Assembly: GCA_016235885.1 (NCBI GenBank)
Contig: JACRIH010000443.1
Coordinates: 1 to 35,186, forward strand
Source of the DNA: Planctomycetales bacterium
GTDB taxonomy: Bacteria > Planctomycetota > Planctomycetia > Planctomycetales > Planctomycetaceae
DNA: 35,186 nucleotides
Reading direction: 5' to 3'
Part shown: positions 6,952 to 15,800 of the stretch, piece after piece
Layout of the letters: each line of letters begins with the position of its first letter
How positions within the stretch are numbered: position 1 is the first letter of the stretch
Translations under genes and position numbers: made by a program
The notes under the pieces: generated by a model
What the model saw: only the letters and a program-made list of their open reading frames with translations
Told to the model about the DNA's origin: nothing
The model's database searches: none

Positions 6952-8133
6952 TCAATCAATTCTCCAACGCTCTTCCCGCACCATCACCCGGCTCACGGCG
7001 TCGCGGTCGATGGTCACGCCCAGTCCCGGCTTCGGAAGTGCGGGTGCCCAGCCACCGCGGCCGAACGTGAGGTCTTCCTTGGTCAACCGCTCGCCAACGA
7101 GGAAGCGGTCAAAGCTGCCTTCAAGATACCGAATGTCGGCGACTGAGCAGGCGAAGTGGCGGCCTGCTGCTGACAAGATGCCCGTCTCGCCAACCTGGCA
7201 GCCGAGTTGGAATCCCAGCCCCGCGCCGTTCGCCAACGCCGCGAGTTTCAGCGAGTTGACGAAGCCGCCGCATTTCGAGAGGCGGATGTTGAACAGATCG
7301 CACGAACCGCGTTCGATGGATCGCTGTGCGTCGGTGAGGCTGCACAGCGATTCGTCGAGCATGATTGGCACGCCGAGCCGGGGCCGCAGCGAGGCCAAGC
7401 CGTCGACCTGCGCGTGCGGGACTGGTTGTTCGAGCGACGTGATGCTGAACGGTCGCAGCGGTTCCCAGCGGGATTCGAGGTTGTCGCACGTCCACGCCTC
7501 GTTCGCGTCCACGCGGATATCCACATCAGCGCCGACCACCTTGCGAAAATTGGAGATCAGTGCGGCATCATCCACATCGGCAACGCCCACTTTCATTTTG
7601 ACCTGCCGGAATTTGTAGTACTTGATCTTCCACGCCCGCACCCAGACGCGAAACGAATTCATCGCCGTCACAGCCGCGCTGTAGCGCACGCGGTCGGCCG
7701 ACTGCCTGATCGCCAGGGTTTCGGGGACGAGCGACGTTACGTCGGAGAGCGGCCGATCTGTCGCGCGGCCCACGGCATCCAAAACGGCGATTTCAACGGC
7801 GCAGCGGGCCGCGTGCCCGAAACAACCGCGACCGTCGGTGCCCTCTGGGATCAGTTTCAGCCGGTCGCACAATGCCACCGCGCCGGCCAAGTCTGAAATG
7901 CGGCCGCCGAGTTGTTGCGGCAGGTTCGACTGCCGCAAATGTTCCTGCGCCGTGTCGATGGTTTCACCTGTGACATACGGACGCGGCAGCCCTTCACCCC
8001 AGCCCTCAGTGCCGTCATCGAGCCGGCAGCAGACCACGAGCGTGTCGTTTTCGTCCCGCGTGTGCGATGCGTGACGAATCCGCCCCAGCAGCGGAATACG
8101 AACATGGTACGCGGTGAGTTCGGCGATGCGCAT
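6952..8133 (-). CDS. Enolase-superfamily enzyme, muconate-lactonizing/dipeptide-epimerase subgroup
   Basis: A 393-residue enzyme of the normal length. The N-terminal capping domain spans about 1-125 and the TIM barrel follows. The catalytic set of the MLE subgroup is complete: K179-M-K181 (QVKMKVG), metal ligands D209 (RVDANEAW), E235 (SLEQPV) and D260 (LDES), and the second general base K287 (NIRLSKCGG). This lysine-lysine arrangement supports proton abstraction alpha to a carboxylate on either face, as in dipeptide epimerases, N-succinylamino-acid racemases, o-succinylbenzoate synthase and muconate cycloisomerase. No menaquinone or catechol genes are nearby, so an epimerase or racemase is favoured; the presence of an N-acyl-D-amino-acid deacylase gene downstream supports this. 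Residues 163-176 (VWVRAWKIKYYKFR) form an unusually basic, aromatic stretch just before the KxK strand. No signal peptide, so it is cytoplasmic, unlike its neighbour. Confidence 0.82.
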   Translation of the reverse strand: MRIAELTAYHVRIPLLGRIRHASHTRDENDTLVVCCRLDDGTEGWGEGLPRPYVTGETIDTAQEHLRQSNLPQQLGGRISDLAGAVALCDRLKLIPEGTDGRGCFGHAARCAVEIAVLDAVGRATDRPLSDVTSLVPETLAIRQSADRVRYSAAVTAMNSFRVWVRAWKIKYYKFRQVKMKVGVADVDDAALISNFRKVVGADVDIRVDANEAWTCDNLESRWEPLRPFSITSLEQPVPHAQVDGLASLRPRLGVPIMLDESLCSLTDAQRSIERGSCDLFNIRLSKCGGFVNSLKLAALANGAGLGFQLGCQVGETGILSAAGRHFACSVADIRYLEGSFDRFLVGERLTKEDLTFGRGGWAPALPKPGLGVTIDRDAVSRVMVREERWRID

Positions 8134-8219
8134 AGGGCAAGGTTAGCCAAGTCGCCAGCGCTTTCCAGCGACTGCGGCGAAAAGCGGAGCTATCGCAGAG
8201 GTGCCAGTGGCCCGCAGGG

Positions 8220-8318
8220 CCGATAGAATCCGAGACATGAGTACCGACGGTCTAGTCCGGACCAAGGGGTTCGGACCACTATGGACGTCCCGATAGAATC
8301 TGAGCCATGAGCACCGCC
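8220..8318 (+). repeat. Duplicated translation-start region flanking a hairpin
   Basis: Bases 8220-8248 and 8290-8318 are direct repeats, 25 of 29 identical and exactly 70 bp apart. Both contain GATAGAATC followed by an ATGAG(T/C)ACCG start. The second copy is the start of the radical SAM gene. Between them is a 9-bp stem (8255-8263 with 8268-8276, one G-U pair, loop AAGG). The arrangement looks like a small palindromic element with its flanks duplicated. Confidence 0.8.
8237..8296 (+). other. 19-codon leader ORF or decoy start
   Basis: The upstream copy of the duplicated start opens a short frame, MSTDGLVRTKGFGPLWTSR, ending at TAG 8294-8296, ten nt before the true ATG at 8307. It begins with the same MST as the real protein. 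It could be a translated leader whose termination feeds re-initiation, or simply a non-functional relic. Its Shine-Dalgarno context is as weak as that of the real gene. Confidence 0.4.
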
Positions 8319-9767
8319 ACTTCATTCCGCAACCATGTGTTCCTGGGGACGACTCAAAGTCTCTGTCCGGAATGCCTGGCCCTCGTGCCGGCCAAGATTC
8401 TGTCTCGCGAGGGACGGATCTACTTTCGCAAGCATTGCCCGACGCATGGCGTGCGGGAGGATTTCGTTTGTTCGGACGTGGCGCAGTACGACCGGATGGA
8501 GTTCAACGTCCCCGGCCGCGTGCCGCGCGAATTTGGTGCGGAGGTGGACCGCGGCTGCCCGTTCGACTGCGGGTTGTGTTCCGAGCACGAACAGCACACG
8601 TGCATCGGGCTGGTCGAGATCACCGAATCGTGCAACCTCCAGTGTCCGATGTGCTACGCCTCGAGCGGACCGGGAGGCAAGCACCTGACGTTTGAGGAAT
8701 GTCAGCGGGCCATCGACCGGCTGGTGCAGGTCGAAGGACGGCCCGAAGTGTTGCAACTGTCGGGAGGCGAACCGACGATCCATCCTGAGTTCGCCCGCGT
8801 TTTCGATTACGCCTGCGCGCAGCCGATCGACATAGTGATGGTCAACACCAATGGCATTCGCCTGGCTCACGACGCGGTACTCGTAGAGCATCTGGCCCGC
8901 CAGCGGCACCGGTGCGAAGTGTACTTGCAGTTCGATGGCTTTCGGGATTCGACCAACCTCCGCCTGCGTGGCGAACCGCTGGTGGATGTGAAACTGCGGG
9001 CGATCGAGGCGCTCGGCCGAGCCGGGTTGAGAACGATCCTCGTGACGACGTTGCAAGCCGGCGTGAATGAGGATGAGATCGGTGCGATTGTGAAGTTCGG
9101 GCTGGAGCGGCCGTGGATCACCGGCGTGAGCCTCCAGCCAGCGACGTACTCAGGGCGACACGTCCTGCCGGAAGTGCTCGAACGGCGGATCACGTTTCCG
9201 GATGTGGTGCGGGCCATCGCGGAACAGACCGACGGGCTGTTTCGCGAGGACGATTTCCTGCCGCTGCCGTGCGCGCACCCGAACTGCCATCAGCTCACCT
9301 ACGCGTACCGCTCCTCGGGAACAGTGATCCCGCTCACGCGGTTTATCGACGCGAAAAGCAACCTCGATCTGCTGGCGAACGGCATCACGTTCACGCGACC
9401 TCGGGCGCGGCAGTTGATCGAACGACTGCTCGGCCGGATGGGGAGTTGTGGATCGACCGGGTGTTGCGAACCGGGTTCTGAAGCGTTGTCGTCGCTGCCC
9501 GTGGTGACAACGATCTCTGCTATCAATCCGCTGCAAGCTGCCGCGAGAGAATTCTTCACCAAGGGAGTCGAGGAATCCCTATCGCCGAGCGATGTGTTCC
9601 GGATTACGATCACGTCGTTCCTGGACGCCTACAATTTCGACGTGCGGCGGCTGATGAAATGTTGCATCCATCACGTGTTGCCGAGCGGTCATGTGATTCC
9701 ATTCTGCGCGTACAACGTGCTCTATCGCGACGGCCACGTGCCGCTCCCTCCGGTTGCGCGAAGGTGA
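8307..9767 (+). CDS. Cysteine-rich radical SAM protein, tetraether-synthase (Tes/MJ0619)-like family
   Basis: A 486-residue radical SAM enzyme with several metal-site motifs. An N-terminal knuckle has C20-P-E-C23 and C44-PTH47. Residues 84-91 are CPFDCGLC followed by SEHEQHT, then the radical SAM cluster motif C109-NLQ-C113-PM-C116 and the SAM-binding GGEPT (153-157). Further cysteines occur as CAHPNC (322-327), CGSTGCC (381-387) and the C-terminal CCIHH (452-456) with C467. The combination CPxCL / CPxDCGLCxxHxxHT / CNLxCPxC is the signature of the family that includes archaeal MJ0619, shown to be tetraether lipid synthase, which joins lipid chains through C-C bonds. The bacterial substrate is unknown; membrane-spanning lipid synthesis is an inference. 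Start at ATG 8307 is supported by conservation of the N-terminal knuckle, though no strong Shine-Dalgarno is visible. It is transcribed divergently from the enolase-family gene, with 173 bp between. Confidence 0.75.
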   Translation: MSTATSFRNHVFLGTTQSLCPECLALVPAKILSREGRIYFRKHCPTHGVREDFVCSDVAQYDRMEFNVPGRVPREFGAEVDRGCPFDCGLCSEHEQHTCIGLVEITESCNLQCPMCYASSGPGGKHLTFEECQRAIDRLVQVEGRPEVLQLSGGEPTIHPEFARVFDYACAQPIDIVMVNTNGIRLAHDAVLVEHLARQRHRCEVYLQFDGFRDSTNLRLRGEPLVDVKLRAIEALGRAGLRTILVTTLQAGVNEDEIGAIVKFGLERPWITGVSLQPATYSGRHVLPEVLERRITFPDVVRAIAEQTDGLFREDDFLPLPCAHPNCHQLTYAYRSSGTVIPLTRFIDAKSNLDLLANGITFTRPRARQLIERLLGRMGSCGSTGCCEPGSEALSSLPVVTTISAINPLQAAAREFFTKGVEESLSPSDVFRITITSFLDAYNFDVRRLMKCCIHHVLPSGHVIPFCAYNVLYRDGHVPLPPVARR

Positions 9768-9831
9768 ACTGTTTGTGAGTGTAGTTGCGGCCCTCGCGGG
9801 ATGTGCTTCCGTCCCGTGTCGATTCAAAAGA

Positions 9832-9860
9832 AAACCCGGCCTCGCGATGAGGCCGGGTTT
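9832..9860. terminator. Bidirectional intrinsic terminator
   Basis: A perfect 12-bp stem (AAACCCGGCCTC at 9832-9843 with GAGGCCGGGTTT at 9849-9860) and a 5-nt loop lie between the convergent radical SAM and giant genes. A/T ends on both arms give a short U-run in either direction. Confidence 0.85.
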
Positions 9861-9888
9861 CTGAAGTTCACGAGATGGCGAGGCAGGA

Positions 9889-12800
9889 TTATTGACCAAC
9901 GAGCACGGCACTCAGATCATTGGCCAAGCCGAGTCCCCGTTCGAGCTGCTGGCCGACTTCCTGCCAGAAGTTGTCGATCTCGGTCGCAGAACTCTCCCTT
10001 GCTGCCGCCGTTTGGCGGGGCTGGACGGACGTGAGCGGCCGGCCATCCGCAGCGGATGGCGACGGACTCACGAGTGGACCGACGAGCGGTGAACCAATTT
10101 GAATTGTGCCGCGATCGACACCCGACCGGCTGACCGATTGGTTCTGGCCGCCGAACGCGACCAGACCACTCGTCACGGCGGATGTGGTCGACGAGAACTG
10201 GGACAGACTACTCGACTCTGCGAGAGCGGGTGCCCCGCGAGCGACCGCCAAGATTGGTGGAATGCCCGAAGCGGAGACGGGGAAGGCGAATCCGAAGTCG
10301 GAATGGCGGACCCAGATGCCGGGGAACTGCGCCAAGATGGTATCGCGTTGGGTCGCGCTTTCAGTCAGCAAGTGTGTTCCGCTATTTGTGTTGTACAGCC
10401 GGAAGATGGGCACTGTGCCCAGAACCTGCTGGGTGAAGATATAGCCTTCATCTTTTTCGTACCGGTAGCCCAGCGTGACCAGGAAGTCTCTTTCCGCAGT
10501 GTTCGCCGTGTAGTAGTGGCGGTTGTTGTTGGGGTTGTACAAGCGATGGATTTCATGCATGAACCGCTGTGACGGGACCTGAACCGGAATCTCGCCGGTG
10601 GCCACGTCGAAGCCGGGCCGGCCGGTGTTTTCGTCCCGATATCCCAGAGCCGTCACCGCGTTGTTGAATTCGCCCACGGTCATCGTGAAGAAGTGGTAGT
10701 CTGTCCGTGGGTTGTAGGATCGCAGGTAACGGATGATCGTGGTGACGTCGATCGTCACGGTGGCCGCGACGACCGAGCCTGTGCCGGTGGAATCGATGGC
10801 TCGCAGCACGAAAGCCGGGAGCGACGCGTTCACGTTGTTGGGCGGTGTCCACACCAGCGAGTCGTTCGGACCAATGCTCGTGGCCGCGGGAGTGGTTCCG
10901 GGGACAACGGCCACGCCACCCTTTGTGAGCGTACCGTTGATCACTTGTTCGACTCGCAATTGGGTCACATCTCCGATATCGACGTCGGCCGCCCCCATGG
11001 CTGCCAGCAGCGTGGCGTAGGCGATTGTAAACGGGTCGCCGGCCACGGCGATCCGCAGGGCGGGCGTCGCGTTACCAACGGTGGGGGCGTCGTTCACCGA
11101 CGTGGTCGTCAGGGCGACCGTATCGGTGTCGGAGAGCGATCCTCCCGATCCGCTATTTCCCTGGTCGTCCGTCGTCATCGTGAAGCTGGCGGAGCCGTTG
11201 AAATTGGCATTCGGAAAGAATGTCAGGTTGTTGAGCGCCGTGTTCAGGTTGGCCAGCGTGCCGGTAAACGACATCGAGGTGTTCTGAGTGCCGTTGCCCG
11301 ACAAGAATGTCAAGCCGCTGGTCGATCCCAGAGACAACGTTCCGTTGGCGGTTGTCAGCACGACTCGCAATACGCCTGAGCGGGCATCCACATCGTTGAT
11401 CGACACGCGGTTGTTGTTGGTCGTGTTGAACACGAGCGAACCATCTTCAGCAACCGTCTGCACTCCTGGAAGGCTGTTGACCGGTGCGTCGTTTACGTCG
11501 TTGACCGTGATGTTGATCGTGTCGGAATCGGAGAGTGGTCCACCAGTCCCGGTGTTTCCCTGGTCGCCCGTCATGACTTGCAGCGAGGCCGCACCATTGA
11601 AGTCCGTCGTGGGCCGGAACTGCAACCCGTTGAGCGCTGTGTTGAGGTTGGCCAGCGTGCCGTCGAACACGTAGCCGATCCCGGCCGAGCCATCACCCTG
11701 CACGAGTGTCAGTCCATTTTGTGTCGGCAATTGGATCAACCCGCCAATGGGGAACAGCGTCAGTCGCACGGTGGAACTGCCGGCATCCACGTCGCTGAGG
11801 GTGATTGCCTTGCCATTGGCCGCCGAAAACGTCACCGGGTCCTCGTCGTTCGTGGTCTGTGCTCCTGGAACGCTGTTCACCGGTGCATCATTGACCGCGT
11901 TCACGGTAATGTTGAGGGCGTCGGTGTCGGTGAGCGTGCCGCCGGAACCCGAGTTCCCCTGGTCGTTCGAGACCATCGTCAGAGTCGCCGTGCCGTTGAA
12001 GTTGGAGGTGGGCGCGAACGACATGCCTGTCAGAGCGGTGTTGATCGCCGCGACGTTGCCGGTGAAAGTCATGGTGGCGTCGGTCGTCCCGTCACCTCCC
12101 GAGAACACCAGCCCGGCAATCGTGGACAGAGTCAACGTGCCGTTGGTCGCTGTCAGGGTGACACGCACCGAACTGGAGCCGGAGTCAACGTCCGTGATCG
12201 AGATGGCGTTACCCAACCCGCTGGCGAAGACTTTGGCTGTGTCTTCGTCCGTCGTTTGGGCGGCCGGCAGGTTGTTGACCGGAGCGTCGTTGACCGGGTT
12301 GACGGTCAGGTTGACCGTCACCGTGTTGCCGGTGTTAATGCCGCCGTTCAGGATGCCGCCATTGTCCTGCACCTGATACTGGAAGCTGTCCGGACCGTTG
12401 TAGTTCAAGGCCGGCGTGTAGGTGAAGCTGCCATCGGCGTTCAAAGACAACGTCCCATTGAGCGGGTCCGTCACCTTGACCGCGTTCAGCACATTAGCCG
12501 GCGTGTCGTTGGGGTCCGTATCGTTTGTCAGCACCCCTTGGGCCGCAGCGATCGTGAGCGGCGTGTCTTCGTTCGTGGTGTAGCTGTTCGCGACGGCCAC
12601 CGGCGGATCGTTCACTGAGGTGACTGTGATGTTGATCGAATCAGTGTCAGAGAGGACACCGCCGGAACCCGAATTTCCCAGATCGTTCGTGGCGATCGTC
12701 AACGACGCGGTGCCGACGAAATTCGCAGCCGGCAGGAACGACGTCCCCACCAGAGCCGCATTGATGGCGGCCAGCGTACCGGTGAACGTCATGCTGGCAT

Positions 12801-15800
12801 CGGATGTGCCATCTCCCGTCGTGAAGATGAGGCCGGTTGTCAGTCCGAGGGTGGCGGTACCGTTGGCCCCGGTGAGCGTGACGCGAACCGAGCTGCTGGC
12901 GGCATCGACATCGGTCACCGAGATCAGGTTGCCGTTCGCGACATTGAAGAGGCGGGCGGTGTCTTCCAGATTCGTTTGGGCTGCGGGAACGTTGTTCACC
13001 GGGGCGTCATTGACGGCATTCACGGTGATTGTGACGGTCACGGTGTTGCCCACGAAGTTGCCGCCGTTCAGGATGCCACCATTGTCACTCACGGCGTAGG
13101 TAAAGCTGTCGGTGCCGTTGAAATTCGTGTTCGGAACGTAGGTGAAACTCCCATTGGTGTTGAATGTCAGAGTCCCGTTGAGCGGGTCCGACAGGTTGGT
13201 CGCCGTCAGCGTGTCGGCCGGCGCATCGGCGGAATCGTTGTCGTTGACGAGCACGCCAGCGGTCACCAAAACGGTCAATGTGCTGTCTTCGTTGACGCTG
13301 TAAACGTCCGGCAGTGCCACGGGAGGATCATTGATGTTGGCCACGTTGATGAGGATCAAGTCCGTGTCGGACTGGGCTCCCCCGGTGCCGCTGTTGCCGA
13401 GATCGTTCGTGGTCACGGACAGACTGGCCGTACCAGTGAAGTTGACGCTGGGCGTGAAGGACGTTCCGGCCAGAGCCGCATTGATGGCGGCCAGCGTCCC
13501 GCTGAACGTCATGCTGGCGTCGGATGTGCCGTCTCCCGCCGAGAACGTCAGGCCCGCCAGGCTGCCCAGGGAGGCCGTGCCATTTGCACTCGTGAGTGTG
13601 ACGCGGACACTGGTTGCTCCCGCGTCGATATCGGATGTGGAGATCAAATTGCTGTTGGCAGCGCTGAACACCAGGGTGCGCTCTTCGAGCATCGACTGAG
13701 TCCCCGGTACGGCATTGACCGGTGCATCGTTGACGGGTCCCACATTGATTGTGACCGTCACCGTGTTTCCTGTGTCGTTGCCGCCGTTTGCGGACAGTCC
13801 ATTGTCTCTGACCTGATACGTGAAGCTGTCGGTGCCATTGAAGTTTGGATTGGGCACGTAGGTGAAACCACCATTGGCGTTGAACACGGTCAGCGTCCCG
13901 TTGGATGGGTCGGTGGTCTTGGTCGCACTCAGCACATTGGCCGGGTTGTCGAGCGGATCGCTGTCGTTGCCGAGCACGCCGGATGCCGCCACGGTCAGAG
14001 TGGTGTCTTCGCTCGTGCTGTAGAAATCGGGCTGTGCCACCGGCGGATCGTTCACGGGATTCACGGTGATGAACACCGTGTCGGAGTCTTCGAGCGGACT
14101 GCCGGCTCCGGTGAAACCCTGATCGTTCGTGGTGATATTCACGGTGGCTGTGCGCCCTGTCCCCGGCGTGTTGAAGTTGGCGGCGGGCAGGAATGTCAAT
14201 CCGTTCAAAGCCGTGTTGATCGCGGCAAGTGTGCCAGTGAAAGCCATCGAGGGATCGGCGGCCCCGTCACCAGAGGAGAATGTCAGACCCGCCAGACCGC
14301 TGAGCGTCAGCACGCCGTCGGTCGCGGTGAGCGTCACCAGCAGCGCACTGCCGGCGACATCCACATCGGTCACGGAGATGGCATTGGTGTTGACGATACT
14401 GAGGACCAGGGGGTTATCTTCCAACACCGACTGGGCCGCGACAGGCAGGTTGTTGACCGGCGCATCGTTCACCGGGTTGATGGTAATTGTGACCGTGACC
14501 ACATTGCCCTGGTCGACGCCGTTGTTCGCCGTCCCGCCACTGTCGGTCACGCGGTAGGTGAACGAGTCCACGCCGTTGTAATTCAGCGACGGCGTGTAAC
14601 TGAAACTGCCGTCAGTCGCCAGGTTGAGCGTCCCGTTGGTCGGACCGGTCACGAGGTTGGCGAACAACTGGTTGGCGGGAACGTCGTGCGGATCGCCGTC
14701 GTTGAACAGCACGCCCTGTGTTGTGTTGACGGTGAGCGTTGCGTCCTCGTTCGTGCTGTAGCTGTCGGCCAGCGCGATCGGCGCGTCGTTGGAAGCCAGA
14801 ATGGTGATGGCCAGAGTATCCGAATCTCCCTGCGGTCCACCGAGTCCGGTATTCCCCAAGTCGTTCGAGATGATGGACAGAGTGGCCGCGCCGTGGAAGT
14901 CGAGAGTCGGCACGAAGCTCATCCCGTTCAACGCGGTATTGATGTCGATCTGCGCGCCGGTGAAGGTCATCGAGGCATCGGACGTGCCGTCGCCATTCGT
15001 GAACGTCAGGCCGGCAATCGTACTCAGTGTCAGCGTCCCATTGTTGACGGACAGCGTGACGCGCACCGGGTTGCCGCCGGCGTCCGGATCGGTCACCGAA
15101 ATCTGATTGCCATTGAGGCTGCTGAACACCAGCGGTGTGTCTTCGATGGTTGTTTGCGAGGCCGGCAGGTTGTTGACGGGCGGATCGTTGATGCCCCCCA
15201 CGTCGATGAACACGGTGATGAGCGAGGTCAGCGGATTGGTGCCGTCGTTGCCGCCATTCGCCGTCAAACCATCGTCGCGCACGCGGTACGTGAACGTGTC
15301 GCTGCCGACGAAGTTCGTGGGTGGGGTGTAAATGAAGCTGCCGTTCGAATTGAGTGTCACGGTCCCGCCGTTGGCCGTGGCCAGAACGAGCGGCGTGCCC
15401 GGTGTCGCCCCGTTGACGGACAGCGCATTCTTGGGACCGGTCCCCACCGGCGGTGTGTCGTTGGGGTCGGTATCATTGGCCAGAACTCCGACCGACGCAG
15501 CCACGGCAATGGGAGTGTCTTCGGCCGTGGCGTAAAAGTCCGAGGCACCCACCGGCGCATCGTTCACCGAGTTGACGGTGATGATGGACGTGTCGCTGTC
15601 GGACCGGGTGACAAACACCACACCGGTATTACCGTTGTCATTGGTGTTCATCGTCAACGTGACCGTGCCGAACTTGTTCGACGCGGGATTGAACGTCAAT
15701 CCCGTGGCGTTGGCCAGGGTGGCATTGATCGCCGCCAACGGCGCGGTGATGGTCACGGTGGCGGTGCCGTTGTTTGTCACCTGCCCGGCGGTGACTCCCC

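Noticed and set aside
9768-9831. Possible small gene between the radical SAM stop and the terminator
   Set aside because: No frame with start, RBS or composition of a gene; simply a 3' untranslated stretch.
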